Of a stretch of DNA of 64,000 nt, positions 56,001 to 63,306 are shown piece by piece. The DNA is from Candidatus Symbiobacter mobilis CR (lineage in GTDB: Bacteria; Pseudomonadota; Gammaproteobacteria; Burkholderiales; Burkholderiaceae_C): contig NC_022576.1 in the NCBI RefSeq assembly GCF_000477435.1, positions 682,001 to 746,000 of the forward strand, in the 5' to 3' direction. Both the position numbers and the translations under genes were made by a program. Below the pieces are notes generated by a model that saw only the letters and a list, made by a program, of their open reading frames with translations, did not search any database and was not told where the DNA came from. The first letter of the stretch is position 1, and every line of letters begins with the position of its first letter.

Positions 56001-57825
56001 TGACGGCTTGCTGCTTGGTCAATCCGCCCTCATCGGTGGCCGTAACAGTCAGCGCCACGGTGCCTTCGGTTTCGTGATCAAGGCTGTGATCGGCCTTGAG
56101 CTTCAGCTTGTTGCCATCGACAACCTCGAAACGGTTATCGCTGACGGTGTACGTGTGGGTATCGCCTTCATCGGGATCAGACGTGGTCAAGGTGCCAACA
56201 AGCGCCCCGGCGGCGTTTTCTGCAACTTCCGTGGCAGACAAGGAAACCCCTGCGGGCGCATCGTTGACATCGCTAATAGCAATGGTGATCGACTCCTGAA
56301 CGGTGTCTCCGGCAACACTGGTCGCTGAAACCAGCACATGCACCACGCCATCTTCACTATCTTCGTAGTTGAGCTGTACACCCTCCTTGATTTGCAGTAC
56401 GTACCGCTCTGCTATCTTCTTCACCTCGAAGCGGTCATCATTCAACGTCCATGTATCCACTGCAAACGTGGAATCAACCATAGACAGGGTACCGATCTCC
56501 ACATTGCTCTCGTTTTCCGCAACGGTGCGGGTAGTGATCGCGATGTGCTCGGCAGGCTCTTCTGCCACGTCCGTGACCGTGATCGTGAAGGCTTGCTGTT
56601 TGGCCAAGCCACCCGCATCAGTAGCCGTAACAGTGAGAGCCACAGTGCCTTCGGTTTCGTGGTCGAGGCTCTTACCGGCTTTCAGCTTCAGCGCGCCAGC
56701 GACGACTTCAAAGCGCTCGTCGCTTACAGCATAGGTATGGCCACTACCCGCGTCGGGGTCGGTGGTAGTCAGGTCACCAATCACAGCCCCGGCAGCGTTT
56801 TCCGCCACTGCCGTAGCAGACAAAGCCACCGCCGACGGTGCTTCATTGACGTTCGTAACGGTGATCGTGAAGGCTTGCTGTTTGGGCAATCCGCCCGCAT
56901 CGGTAGCCGTGACGGTCAGTGGTACGGTACTAGCAGCCTCGAAATTCAGACTTTGACCGGCTTTGAGCTTCAGCTTGCCCGCGACGACCTCGAAGCGGGT
57001 GTCGTTGACGGTGTAGGTATGCGTATCCCCCTGATCGGGATCGGTCGTGGTCAGCGTGCCCACCACTGCCCCAGCGGCGTTTTCCGCCACGCTCATCGCA
57101 GACAAGGTAACCCCCGTCGGCGCATGGTTTTCCAACTCATGGGGATCATCGGGCTCATCGGGCGTATCGGACGAATCATCCGAGGCGGCTACCGCAGCGG
57201 CAGCCCCCATCACTCCCACCGCCGCTACCACGGGCAGAAAAGCGCCAAAGGCACTGGCTGCCAGCGCGGAAGTCGCGGTGGCCTCTGCCGCTACGGCTAC
57301 GGCTGCTTCCGCAGCGCCAGCTTCGGCAGCGACAGCGGCTTCGGCCTGGGCAATCTGCACACCCTGGGTGATGTCGAATACTGCCGTGTCCTCATGCAGA
57401 CCGACGGCAACGTCTTGGGCATCCCCTTGCGCATCTTCCCCCAGCACGAATGCATCGGTCGGGATGTCTGCGGCATCGTCCGGGGCCACGGCCAGTTGCA
57501 GCATGTCGTCATGCAAGGCAGCCAGGGTGGGGTCTTCATTGGCTGCCTGGGCTATGGCTTCTTCCAGTGCCAGCAGTGCTGCATCGTCTGCCACTAGCAC
57601 TTGCACGGGGGTGGCATCGAGAGCAGCCTGGGCTTCCCAAGGCACTGGCTCCAGGGTAGCGATGTCAACCGGCGTGTCGTCGTCTGCGTAGGCAGCGGCA
57701 CGTTCCAGTACCCCTGCCAACGCAAGAAGCAAGATGTGCTTATGGTGGTGCCGCCCCCATCCATGCGCAGCACGGTGCAAAGCAGTTGCCGAAGACCGAA
57801 GAAAGCCGGATTTCGAAGCAAACAT
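50062..57825 (-). CDS. Giant RTX adhesin with 22 cadherin-like repeats
   Basis: The 2587-residue protein is the likely substrate of the adjacent type I system. Residues 1-45 are basic then hydrophobic (HILLLALAGVLERAAAYA). An acidic Ala-rich region (about 45-215) follows, ending in a hydrophobic run. Residues about 232-2360 hold 22 units of roughly 95 residues, each with an AEN..GAVIG..TTDPDAGDTHTY-like core and a closing TATDAGGL..FTITVTNVNEAP, the cadherin/VCBS-type calcium-binding fold. About 2390-2430 are four RTX nonapeptides (GGNDTIQTG, SGSDTIRAG, EGADVVQTG, NGDDLIVVL), and the last 150 residues form the secretion signal region. ATG 57825 has GGGAG upstream. No LapG-type TAAG/PAAG cleavage motif was recognised near the N-terminus. 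Confidence 0.92.
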   Translation of the reverse strand: MFASKSGFLRSSATALHRAAHGWGRHHHKHILLLALAGVLERAAAYADDDTPVDIATLEPVPWEAQAALDATPVQVLVADDAALLALEEAIAQAANEDPTLAALHDDMLQLAVAPDDAADIPTDAFVLGEDAQGDAQDVAVGLHEDTAVFDITQGVQIAQAEAAVAAEAGAAEAAVAVAAEATATSALAASAFGAFLPVVAAVGVMGAAAAVAASDDSSDTPDEPDDPHELENHAPTGVTLSAMSVAENAAGAVVGTLTTTDPDQGDTHTYTVNDTRFEVVAGKLKLKAGQSLNFEAASTVPLTVTATDAGGLPKQQAFTITVTNVNEAPSAVALSATAVAENAAGAVIGDLTTTDPDAGSGHTYAVSDERFEVVAGALKLKAGKSLDHETEGTVALTVTATDAGGLAKQQAFTITVTDVAEEPAEHIAITTRTVAENESNVEIGTLSMVDSTFAVDTWTLNDDRFEVKKIAERYVLQIKEGVQLNYEDSEDGVVHVLVSATSVAGDTVQESITIAISDVNDAPAGVSLSATEVAENAAGALVGTLTTSDPDEGDTHTYTVSDNRFEVVDGNKLKLKADHSLDHETEGTVALTVTATDEGGLTKQQAVTITVTDVVEEPAGDITLSTSTVAENQPGAAIGDLAVTGAASGVAYTFTVEDDRFEVVDGTLKLKAGISLDYETVSAVTVKVTANAEGQQPKDADITLTVTNVNEAPSAVTLSAMAVAENAAGAVIGDLTTTDPDAGDTHTYTVSDNRFEVIAGKLKLKADQSLNFEAASTVPLTVTATDAGGLTKQQTFTLTVTNVNEAPSAVTLSAMAVAENAAGAVIGDLTTTDPDAGDTHTYTVSDNRFEVIAGKLKLKADQSLNFEAASTVPLTVTATDAGGLTKQQAFTTTVTNVNEAPTAVALSATAVAENAAGAVIGDLTTTDPDAGNTHTYTVSDNRFEVVAGKLKLKADQSLNFEAASTVPLTVTATDAGGLTKQQAFTITVTDVNEEPLGDIALSAGEVEENAAGAEIGTLSVPGATGIFTFAVVGESVFEIVGDKLKLKAGQSFDAETTSIVIVNIQATNATTNEVLTQEFPVTVRDINEAPTAIALSNSRVAENVAGVTIGILNVNDPDYGDSHTFTVDDDDRFEVVNGSTLQLKADKSLDYESTDDGIVMVRITAKDALGATRQQTLSLSVTDSNEAPDLQLLDQQPVAENTLGAIVGRIDAEDPEGGQVSLSVPDPRFVVDEEGNLRLRPSEQLDYEATELGVLTVTVIATDPLGNATELPVEVEVTNVDEAPTMLSLSAQTIQVGAAGAVIGILTTIDPDGEGQLIYEVLGDGPFVVNGNVLRLPEGQSISEARTYPVTIRVTDEGGNTLETTFDVQAIREGVAPTDIQLAATAVDENAVGADIGNVIVTDADQADGHVITVQGDDRFEVVNGVLRLEPGQSLNYEAEPAVTLQLEAKDSDGLLVIKTFTITVNDLEEELTDIALSASYVAENALGSEVGRLTVQHPDFGIVQKWEVDNDSFEVGEGSLLKLKEGVALNFEESGVATLTVTAVDASTMQLSQTFNIYVGNVNESPTKVELGLWAEGLQENTTDVILGELTAADPDGTKPTISVVNDPRFAVDGNVLRLVQPLNFEAMGTTPSVTVRLAATDGEFTIQSQDYVLLVSDVNEAPTSVTLTNQKTVPENTYDAEVGVVGQLVVADPDRNDTHWFQLSDERFIVDESGMLRLTEGARLDYEANQGTLPLTVWAYDSGMLSVAGTFSITITDQADPPTFLELDGSSVRENNPGAIIGALAVHDEDTVTTYEWTVSDGRFEVVPLSDDGAVWQLQLREGATLDSETDGTLSLTVTATQDDAAYASNTFPITVINENEAPAAIIPAWISSFPENPGEPPTLWPVAAFTGYDADVGDETLKWSVNDARFDIDATGQLFIKAGSAVNFEAEPVITVRVTATDKDGKFLTVSFEITVQNVNEAPTAVTFGTLQVSENSPGAVVGQLHVADPDAGDTVAWWEVRDPGFGESRFSVNEAGQLQLLEGVALDYESSRTINLTVIPHDAGDLSGPQTPLTVTVLDAPDAPTGLTLSNPFVAENAAGAVVGTLSVTDLDAIADTYTWQVFEGTQPSTLFEVQNGQLRLQSGVALDFEDEAGASYPLTITVTDAGGDYSQDFTVEVTNVNEAPTWNMSAALSIAENQPGAWLSELIVSDIDLDDTHTFAIVEGTDPDALFAIESGGLRLRGAVSLDYETGQTHTVSIVATDAGGLSSAPQTFTITVTNANDAPTDLILEPVAFDENDESGPVIGKIRVVDQDMGDTHTMEVWSEGIILDAKTLELKLQPGFSLDHEVEPYKISISVKDRPEGSEEMGYFEKEIPILHTGDVKEEIGLSGADGADTFQYTSIDDYTILGRGGNDTIQTGSGSDTIRAGEGADVVQTGNGDDLIVVLGTTALDQYPAINFSNVQGVDVSDVVSQEDLNGRTNSEVVPGDSIDGGGGNNTLVAFGEVNFTDVALEAISALIAPSAKLTFTAEQLDALGDVALQGDGMSALYVDLGAAESVLLDEFTIVGFNAVVAEEGVEFSDALLATMPTVEWVSNTPPDHP
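54871..55716 (-). repeat. Three tandem 282-bp repeats inside the adhesin gene
   Basis: Landmark GAAGG(C/T)TTGCTGTTTGGTCA recurs at 54871, 55153 and 55435, exactly 282 bp (94 codons) apart, keeping frame. The second and third units are almost identical base for base across their body, and the first differs at scattered positions. The same period relates landmarks at 56587 and 56869. Each unit equals one cadherin-like domain, so copy number can change without frameshift. Confidence 0.9.
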
Positions 57826-58027
57826 AACAACACTCCCACTCAGGTTGGCATACAAGGCACAGAACGAAGCGGCCCGGATGAGCACGCGTCGCGTCGAGGG
57901 AAAAAACCCGGCGATGTTAGCAAGCTGTGCAAAAACGCTTGGTATGGTGATACAGGGGGCATGGAGGTTTTTGTAGCAGCGATGGACGTCATCGATACAG
58001 TGCTGCCACTGGGCATGACGCTGGCTT

Positions 58028-58369
58028 CTATTCCACTTCCAGCTCTTGGATTCGCATCTGCCTGCCGTCCGTGATGTCGAGGGGACAAGCGCCGCAGTCG
58101 GGGCACTGGGCGATGAGATCTTCGATAGGCACGGTGCGGGCGCAATGGGGGCACCAGGCTTCGCCGGGAACAGAGACGATCTCCAGCTTGGCTCCGTCAA
58201 CGATGGTGTTGCGGGCCACAGCATCGAAGCAAAAAACCATGGCTTCGGGTTCGACGCTGGACAGCTCGCCGATTTCGAGCCAGACGGTTTTGACCCGGCG
58301 AAAGTGGTGGGTATGTGCGGCTTGTTCGATGGTCTCGACCACGCTTTGCACTAGTGACATCTCATGCAT
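58028..58369 (-). CDS. hypA: Hydrogenase nickel-incorporation protein HypA
   Basis: The 113-residue nickel chaperone starts MHEMSLVQSVVETIEQAA; His2 is the nickel ligand. VWLEIGELSSVEPEAMVFCF follows, and a zinc site is formed by CPHC and CPDCGACPLD. It partners HypB in loading nickel. It is separated from hypBFCDE by 34 kb and stands alone between the adhesin gene and thrC. The frame is open 44 codons further upstream, but MHE is the invariant HypA start. Confidence 0.95.
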   Translation of the reverse strand: MHEMSLVQSVVETIEQAAHTHHFRRVKTVWLEIGELSSVEPEAMVFCFDAVARNTIVDGAKLEIVSVPGEAWCPHCARTVPIEDLIAQCPDCGACPLDITDGRQMRIQELEVE

Positions 58370-58416
58370 GCTTACACCTGTTGGTGCCCCAGACGACCCC
58401 CGCCCCCGATCGTCAA

Positions 58417-58440
58417 GCATAGGCGTTGACGCGCCTATGC
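58417..58440. repeat. Perfect 9-bp hairpin upstream of hypA
   Basis: GCATAGGCG and CGCCTATGC are perfect arms with a six-base loop (TTGACG). It lies about 48 bases before the hypA start and 27 bases from the REP doublet. No T-tract follows on either strand. It may be a terminator-like hairpin for thrC read-through, or part of a composite repeat. Confidence 0.6.
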
Positions 58441-58466
58441 CTGGGCTAGGCCCTGGCACGGCCGAA

Positions 58467-58542
58467 TCGCGACTCCCGTCGCTCCTACAACGGGGACGCA
58501 AGCGTTGTACTGCTACTGATGTAGGAGCAATGGAAGTAGCGA
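58467..58542. repeat. Inverted pair of REP elements (REPIN-like)
   Basis: A minus-strand REP (58467-58488, GTAGGAGCGACGGGAGTC then GCGA) faces a plus-strand, slightly decayed REP (58521-58542, GTAGGAGCAATGGAAGTA then GCGA). The 32 bases between them include ACGCAAGCGT, itself palindromic. Two inverted REPs with a short spacer define a REPIN, the unit thought to be moved by RAYT proteins. It fills the gap between thrC and hypA. Confidence 0.75.
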
Positions 58543-58569
58543 TGCAACGCTGGGGAAAGCGCTTGGCTC

Positions 58570-60042
58570 TTACAGTTCCGGGCAGTGCCGGGCAATGCAG
58601 TCACGCAAGGCATCCACGCTGGCAGGCAACGTGATGACACTCTGGGGCAAGTCTTCCAGCCCCTCGCAGCGTGTGGGCCGGGGGGGCGGTGTGCCAACGG
58701 CTTCGATGATGGTCTCGGCGAATTTCACCGGCAGTGCCGTTTCCAGCACGATCATCGGAACGTCTGGTTGCTGGTACCTGCGCGCCACTGTCACACCGTC
58801 AGCCGTGTGCGGGTCGATCAACATCGCATGGCGCTCCTGCGTGTCGCGGATCGTTGCAATGCGGTCTGCATGGGTGCTTTTCCCGCTGACAAAGCCGAAC
58901 CGGGAACCCAAATCCTGGAAGGCTGCGCTCCGACTGAGGTCGAAATACCCCGTATTGACGAGGGTTTGGATAAAAAGCGCACGCACCCGCCCACTATCGC
59001 GTCCCAGCATATCGAAGACGAAACGCTCGAAATTGCTGGCCTTGGAGATGTCCATCGAAGGGCTGGATGTCGCATAAGTCTGTGCGCCAGGCCGAACCCT
59101 GTACATCCCCGAGCGGAAAAATTCGTCGAGCACGTCGTTTTCGTTGGTGGCGACGACGAGTTTGTCGATAGGCAGCCCCATCGACCGGGCAATGTGCCCG
59201 GCGCATGCATTGCCAAAATTCCCGCTGGGGATGGCAAAGCTTACCTTGGTCGGCGCAACGATGGACTCACCCCGGCTGCTGTCCGGGTGGGCGTGAGACT
59301 CGGTGGCCTGGAAATACCCGGCAAAGTAGTACACCACCTGTGCAAGCAACCGGGCCCAGTTGATCGAATTGACGGCGCCGATGCGGTAGCGGTGCTTGAA
59401 GTTTGCGTCGTGGGAAACGGCTTTGACCAAATCCTGACAGGTGTCGAAGTCCCCTTCGATCGCAATATTGACGATGTTGTCGTCCGTCAGGCTAAACATT
59501 TGCGCACGTTGAAACGCGCTCATCCTGCCCACCGGGCTGGTCATAAAAACGCGGACGCCTTTCTTGCCGCGCATCGCGTATTCCGCCGCGCTGCCGGTAT
59601 CCCCGCTCGTCGCCCCCAGGATGTTGAGCGTGTACCCTTGCCGGGCCAGAGCGTATTCGAAGAGATAGCCCAGCAACTGCATCCCCATGTCCTTGAAAGC
59701 AAAGGTAGGGCCGTTGGAAAGGGCTTCGAGCCACAGACCGTTCTCGATATGTCGCAGGGGAACGATTTCGCCGGTTTCAAAGACGTCTTCCGTATACGTC
59801 TTGGTACACAGTGCGCGCAACTCTGCTTCAGGGATGTCGTCGATGTACAGGCGCAGGATTTGGAATGCCAGTTCCGCATAGCCCTGCTGGTGGTAGATGG
59901 ACCGCCAACGCTCCAGGGTGGCGGTATCCACTTGGGGATACGACGCGGGGACGTACAACCCACCGTCTGAGGCCAGCCCTTCGAGCAGGACGTCGAGAAA
60001 ACGTTTGGAACCGGATAAGCCGCGGGTAGAAAGGTATTCCAT
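58570..60042 (-). CDS. thrC: Threonine synthase
   Basis: ThrC converts O-phosphohomoserine to threonine with pyridoxal phosphate. The start MEYLSTRGLSGSKRFLDVLL is the family N-terminus, NGPTFAFKDMGMQLLGYLFE contains the PLP-binding Lys, and LGATSGDTGSAAEYAMRGKK the phosphate loop. It has 490 residues, the long proteobacterial/fungal type. ATG 60042 is preferred to an upstream ATG at 60075. It follows hom by 87 bp and ends the alaA-hom-thrC unit; a REP doublet lies beyond its stop. Confidence 0.97.
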   Translation of the reverse strand: MEYLSTRGLSGSKRFLDVLLEGLASDGGLYVPASYPQVDTATLERWRSIYHQQGYAELAFQILRLYIDDIPEAELRALCTKTYTEDVFETGEIVPLRHIENGLWLEALSNGPTFAFKDMGMQLLGYLFEYALARQGYTLNILGATSGDTGSAAEYAMRGKKGVRVFMTSPVGRMSAFQRAQMFSLTDDNIVNIAIEGDFDTCQDLVKAVSHDANFKHRYRIGAVNSINWARLLAQVVYYFAGYFQATESHAHPDSSRGESIVAPTKVSFAIPSGNFGNACAGHIARSMGLPIDKLVVATNENDVLDEFFRSGMYRVRPGAQTYATSSPSMDISKASNFERFVFDMLGRDSGRVRALFIQTLVNTGYFDLSRSAAFQDLGSRFGFVSGKSTHADRIATIRDTQERHAMLIDPHTADGVTVARRYQQPDVPMIVLETALPVKFAETIIEAVGTPPPRPTRCEGLEDLPQSVITLPASVDALRDCIARHCPEL

Positions 60043-60129
60043 GGTACACGGGGGGATTGCCAAGGGATAAGGCATTGTCCCGTATCCAGAAAGCCTGCCG
60101 GGCCAATGCGTTTCGGAGTGTCAGGACCG

Positions 60130-61491
60130 TTAGGCCAGCTCCTCTTTGCGGATGCGAACGATGGGCTGGAGCACAGTAGGCAACGCCTGCATTTGTGCGA
60201 GGGCGGTGTTCATGCTGGCTTCCAGACATTCGTGCGTGAGCAGCACCAAGTCGGTTTGCGCGGGCTGGCCTGCCTGCACAGCACCCTGGTCGACTTCGTC
60301 GGCCTCGCGCTGGAGCATCGCATCAATGCTGATCCCGGCGTGCGCCAGGATGCCCGTGACTTGCGCCAGTACCCCCGCTTCATCGGCGACACGAAGTCGC
60401 AGGTAGAAACCGGTGATGACCTGCCCCATCGGCAGCATGGGCAGGTTACTGAGCGCGTCGGGCCGAAAAGCCAGATGGGGAACGCGATGGTTTGCATCGG
60501 CATCGTGCAGGCGGGCGATATCGACGAGGTCAGCAATGACGGCGCTGGCCGTCGGCTCTGACCCCGCTCCCTTGCCGTAGTACAGCGTGGTACCGACTGC
60601 ATCGCCATGCACCATCACGGCATTCATCGCGCCTTCGACGTTGGCGATGAGTCGGCGTGCGGGGATCAGACAGGGGTGTACGCGCAATTCCACGCCATGC
60701 GCGATCCCACGCTCGGGGTCGGCCTCGCGACGACGGGTCATTCCCAGCAGCTTGATGCGGTAGCCCAGTTGCTCCGCATAGGCCACATCCACGGCACCGA
60801 TGCGGGTAATGCCTTCGACATAGGCTCTGTCGAACTGGACGGGGATGCCGAAGGCGATCGAGGCCAGCAGGGAAGCCTTGTGCGCGGCGTCGATGCCCTC
60901 GACGTCGAAGGTGGGGTCGGCCTCGGCGTAGCCCAGTTTGCGCGCTTCTTCGAGGGCGACGGCAAACTCCACGCGCTTGTCACGCATGGCGCTCAGGATG
61001 TAGTTGGTCGTTCCATTGATGATCCCGGCCACCCATTCGATCCGGTTGGCGGTCAGCCCTTCCCGCAGCGCCTTGATGATGGGAATGCCCCCCGCCACAG
61101 CAGCCTCGAAGGCCACCATAACCCCGTGGTGCGAGGCCGCAGCAAAAATTTCCGTGCCATGAACCGCCAGCAGCGCCTTGTTGGCAGTGACCACGTGCTT
61201 GCCCGCCCTGATCGCTTCGAGGACGAGAATCTTGGCGATTCCCGTTCCGCCAATCAGCTCGACAACGACATCAATGTTCGGGTCGGCGATGAGCTTGCGT
61301 GCGTCGCGGACGACTTCGACCCCCTCCCCCACCAGGGCGCGGGCACGATCGAGGTCAAGATCGGCGACCATGGTGATGTCGATCCCCCTGCCCGCACGGC
61401 GCTGAATTTCCTGCTGATTGCGACGCAGGACGCGAAAAGTTCCTGAACCGACGACACCGATACCGATCAAACCGACACGAATGGGCTGCAT
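60130..61491 (-). CDS. hom: Homoserine dehydrogenase
   Basis: Hom reduces aspartate semialdehyde to homoserine, the branch to threonine and methionine. VGLIGIGVVGSGTFRVL is the nucleotide-binding loop, and GKHVVTANKALLAVHGTEIF, GIINGTTNYILSAM and KLGYAEADPTFDVEGIDAAH are catalytic-domain signatures. An ACT regulatory domain occupies about 375-450 (GFYLRLRVADEAGVLAQVTG), implying threonine feedback. It has 453 residues. It lies 12 bp after alaA, so they are cotranscribed. Confidence 0.97.
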   Translation of the reverse strand: MQPIRVGLIGIGVVGSGTFRVLRRNQQEIQRRAGRGIDITMVADLDLDRARALVGEGVEVVRDARKLIADPNIDVVVELIGGTGIAKILVLEAIRAGKHVVTANKALLAVHGTEIFAAASHHGVMVAFEAAVAGGIPIIKALREGLTANRIEWVAGIINGTTNYILSAMRDKRVEFAVALEEARKLGYAEADPTFDVEGIDAAHKASLLASIAFGIPVQFDRAYVEGITRIGAVDVAYAEQLGYRIKLLGMTRRREADPERGIAHGVELRVHPCLIPARRLIANVEGAMNAVMVHGDAVGTTLYYGKGAGSEPTASAVIADLVDIARLHDADANHRVPHLAFRPDALSNLPMLPMGQVITGFYLRLRVADEAGVLAQVTGILAHAGISIDAMLQREADEVDQGAVQAGQPAQTDLVLLTHECLEASMNTALAQMQALPTVLQPIVRIRKEELA

Positions 61492-61503
61492 GGAACACCC
61501 TCC

Positions 61504-62733
61504 TCAATTGCTGTAGCGTTTGCGATAGGACTCCAGAAAGCGTGCGATGCGGCCAATGGCGACCCGCAGCTCGTCTTCATGGGGAAGGAAGACCATCCGG
61601 AAGTGGTCGGGAGCAGGCCAGTTGAACCCAGTTCCTTGCACGAGCATGACCTTGGTTTCCTGCAACAGTTCCAGAAAAAACTGCTGGTCGTCCTCAATGG
61701 GGTAGACCGTGGGATCGAGGCGCGGAAACATGTAGAGCGCGGCACTGGGGCGCACGCAACTGATGCCGGGAATGGCAGTCAGTAACTCGTAGGCCAGATC
61801 TCTCTGGCGGCGCAGCCTGCCCCCTTCGCCGACGAGGTCGACGATGCTCTGGTACCCGCCCAGCGCAGTCTGAATGGCCCACTGCCCCGGAACGTTCGAG
61901 CACAGGCGCATGTTCGAGAGCATGTTCAGCCCTTCGATGTAGTCGCGCGCGGCTTTCTTGTCACCGCTGACGATCATCCATCCGGCGCGGTAGCCGCAGG
62001 AACGGTAGCTTTTGGACAGCGAGTTGAACGTCAGGGTCAGCACATCCGTGCTCAACGAAGCCAGCGCAGTGTGCCGGGCACCGTCGTACAGCACCTTGTC
62101 GTACACCTCGTCGGCAAAGAGGACGAGACCGTTTTCCCGGGCGATTTGCACGAGGGAACGGAGCATGTCCTCCCCATACAGCGCGCCGGTAGGGTTGTTG
62201 GGGTTGATGACGACGAGCGCCTTGGTGCGCGGGGTGATCTTGGCTCGGATGTCGGCAAGGTCGGGCATCCACCCTTGGGCTTCGTTGCAGAGGTAGTGGA
62301 CAGGGGTTCCGCCGGACAAGCTGGCCGCAGCAGTCCACAAGGGATAGTCGGGCGAGGGAACCAGGATTTCGTCGCCGTCGTCCAGCAGTCCGTTGGTCGC
62401 CGCGACGATCAGCTCGCTGGCGCCATTGCCCAGATAGATGTCATCGAGGGTGACGCCCACGATACCCTGGCGCTGGGTTTCATGCATCACGGCCTTGCGT
62501 GCTGCGAAGATGCCTTTGCTGTCGGAATACCCCGCCGAATTGGGCAGGTTGCGGATCATGTCCTGCTGAATCTCTTCGGGCGAATCGAAGCCGAAGAGCG
62601 CCAGGTTGCCCAGGTTGAGCTTGATGATTTTGTGGCCTTCTTCCTCCATCTGGCGCGCGGCGTCCATGATGGGGCCACGGATGTCATAGCAGACATGGGC
62701 CAGCTTGGCGGATTTGCGTACGGTCTTCAACAT
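61504..62733 (-). CDS. alaA: PLP-dependent aminotransferase, AlaA-like
   Basis: The protein closely resembles the glutamate-pyruvate aminotransferase AlaA (YfbQ): VCYDIRGPIMDAARQMEEEG near the start, DYPLWTAAASLSGGTPVHYL, VINPNNPTGALYGEDMLRSL and LTFNSLSKSYRSCGYRAGWM, with the PLP Lys in SLSK. The 409-residue length fits. Placement before hom-thrC is common in betaproteobacteria and links it to amino-acid synthesis. ATG 62733 has GGGAG just upstream. Substrate specificity is inferred by similarity. Confidence 0.93.
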   Translation of the reverse strand: MLKTVRKSAKLAHVCYDIRGPIMDAARQMEEEGHKIIKLNLGNLALFGFDSPEEIQQDMIRNLPNSAGYSDSKGIFAARKAVMHETQRQGIVGVTLDDIYLGNGASELIVAATNGLLDDGDEILVPSPDYPLWTAAASLSGGTPVHYLCNEAQGWMPDLADIRAKITPRTKALVVINPNNPTGALYGEDMLRSLVQIARENGLVLFADEVYDKVLYDGARHTALASLSTDVLTLTFNSLSKSYRSCGYRAGWMIVSGDKKAARDYIEGLNMLSNMRLCSNVPGQWAIQTALGGYQSIVDLVGEGGRLRRQRDLAYELLTAIPGISCVRPSAALYMFPRLDPTVYPIEDDQQFFLELLQETKVMLVQGTGFNWPAPDHFRMVFLPHEDELRVAIGRIARFLESYRKRYSN

Positions 62734-62868
62734 CGCTCCCAGGCAAGCAAATAAAGGGGGGATGCCTACAATTTGACCACAGTCGGTCGGCCCGAATCGC
62801 ACCCGATAACCCCGCCAAAACCGCGCCACTACGCGACTTTTGCCTTACTCCCCCCTCGGGCAGCCCCC

Positions 62869-63261
62869 ATGAAATTGCACAGCGCCACCCCCACTTCGGA
62901 AACGATTGCTGCCTATGGAGGGGGGCTTCTGCGTATCGGCGCCGACGCCATCACGCACAGTGTGGTCGTCGTTGCCGGCAAAGGGTGGTCTCCATGGTCA
63001 TGCCCCAGCTTTGCGGAGATACAGCCTGCGCACATCGAGGAACTGGCTGCGCTGGGTGTGGGGCTGGTCTTGCTGGGAACGGGGTCGCGCCAGCACTTTC
63101 CGCACCCATCGCTATGCCGGGCACTCTTCGAGCGCCATATCGCTTTGGAATGCATGACCACTGCCGCAGCCTGCAGGACGTTCAACATTCTGGTGCAGGA
63201 TGGCCGGGACGTTGCTGCAGCGCTGATCATGGAAGCAGACTCGGCGGAGCAAGCAGGATAG
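62869..63261 (+). CDS. Mth938-like domain protein
   Basis: The 130-residue single-domain protein is of the Mth938/NDUFAF3 (DUF498) fold: SATPTSETIAAYGGGLLRIG, VLLGTGSRQHFPHPSLCRAL and MTTAAACRTFNILVQDGRDV. No enzymatic motif is known; the mitochondrial relative assists complex I assembly. It is divergent from alaA (135-bp shared promoter region), the arrangement usual in this group. ATG 62869 is chosen by homology; the open frame extends 32 codons upstream across the alaA promoter region. Confidence 0.9.
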   Translation: MKLHSATPTSETIAAYGGGLLRIGADAITHSVVVVAGKGWSPWSCPSFAEIQPAHIEELAALGVGLVLLGTGSRQHFPHPSLCRALFERHIALECMTTAAACRTFNILVQDGRDVAAALIMEADSAEQAG

Positions 63262-63284
63262 GTGGACGGTCTGGCGCCGTCGGA

Positions 63285-63306
63285 TCGCGACTTCCGTCGC
63301 TCCTAC
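63285..63306 (-). repeat. REP element at the end of the GGDEF gene
   Basis: On the minus strand it reads GTAGGAGCGACGGAAGTC then GCGA, the same GTAG-headed hairpin as at 2647 and 58467. The TAG of the GTAG head is the stop codon of the GGDEF gene that enters from the right, so the repeat defines that protein's end. Confidence 0.8.

Noticed and set aside
54298..56328. 676-codon open frame on the plus strand opposite the adhesin
   Set aside because: It is the antisense shadow of the cadherin repeats; its apparent internal repeats only mirror the 282-bp units, and the minus-strand protein is coherent.
54871..57100. CRISPR-like periodic repeats
   Set aside because: The period is 282 bp, there are no short unique spacers, and the units are continuous coding sequence.
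57825..58027. Hydrogenase- or nickel-linked operon joining hypA with the adhesin gene
   Set aside because: The genes share strand, but a 202-bp gap separates them and their functions are unrelated; no evidence of cotranscription was seen.
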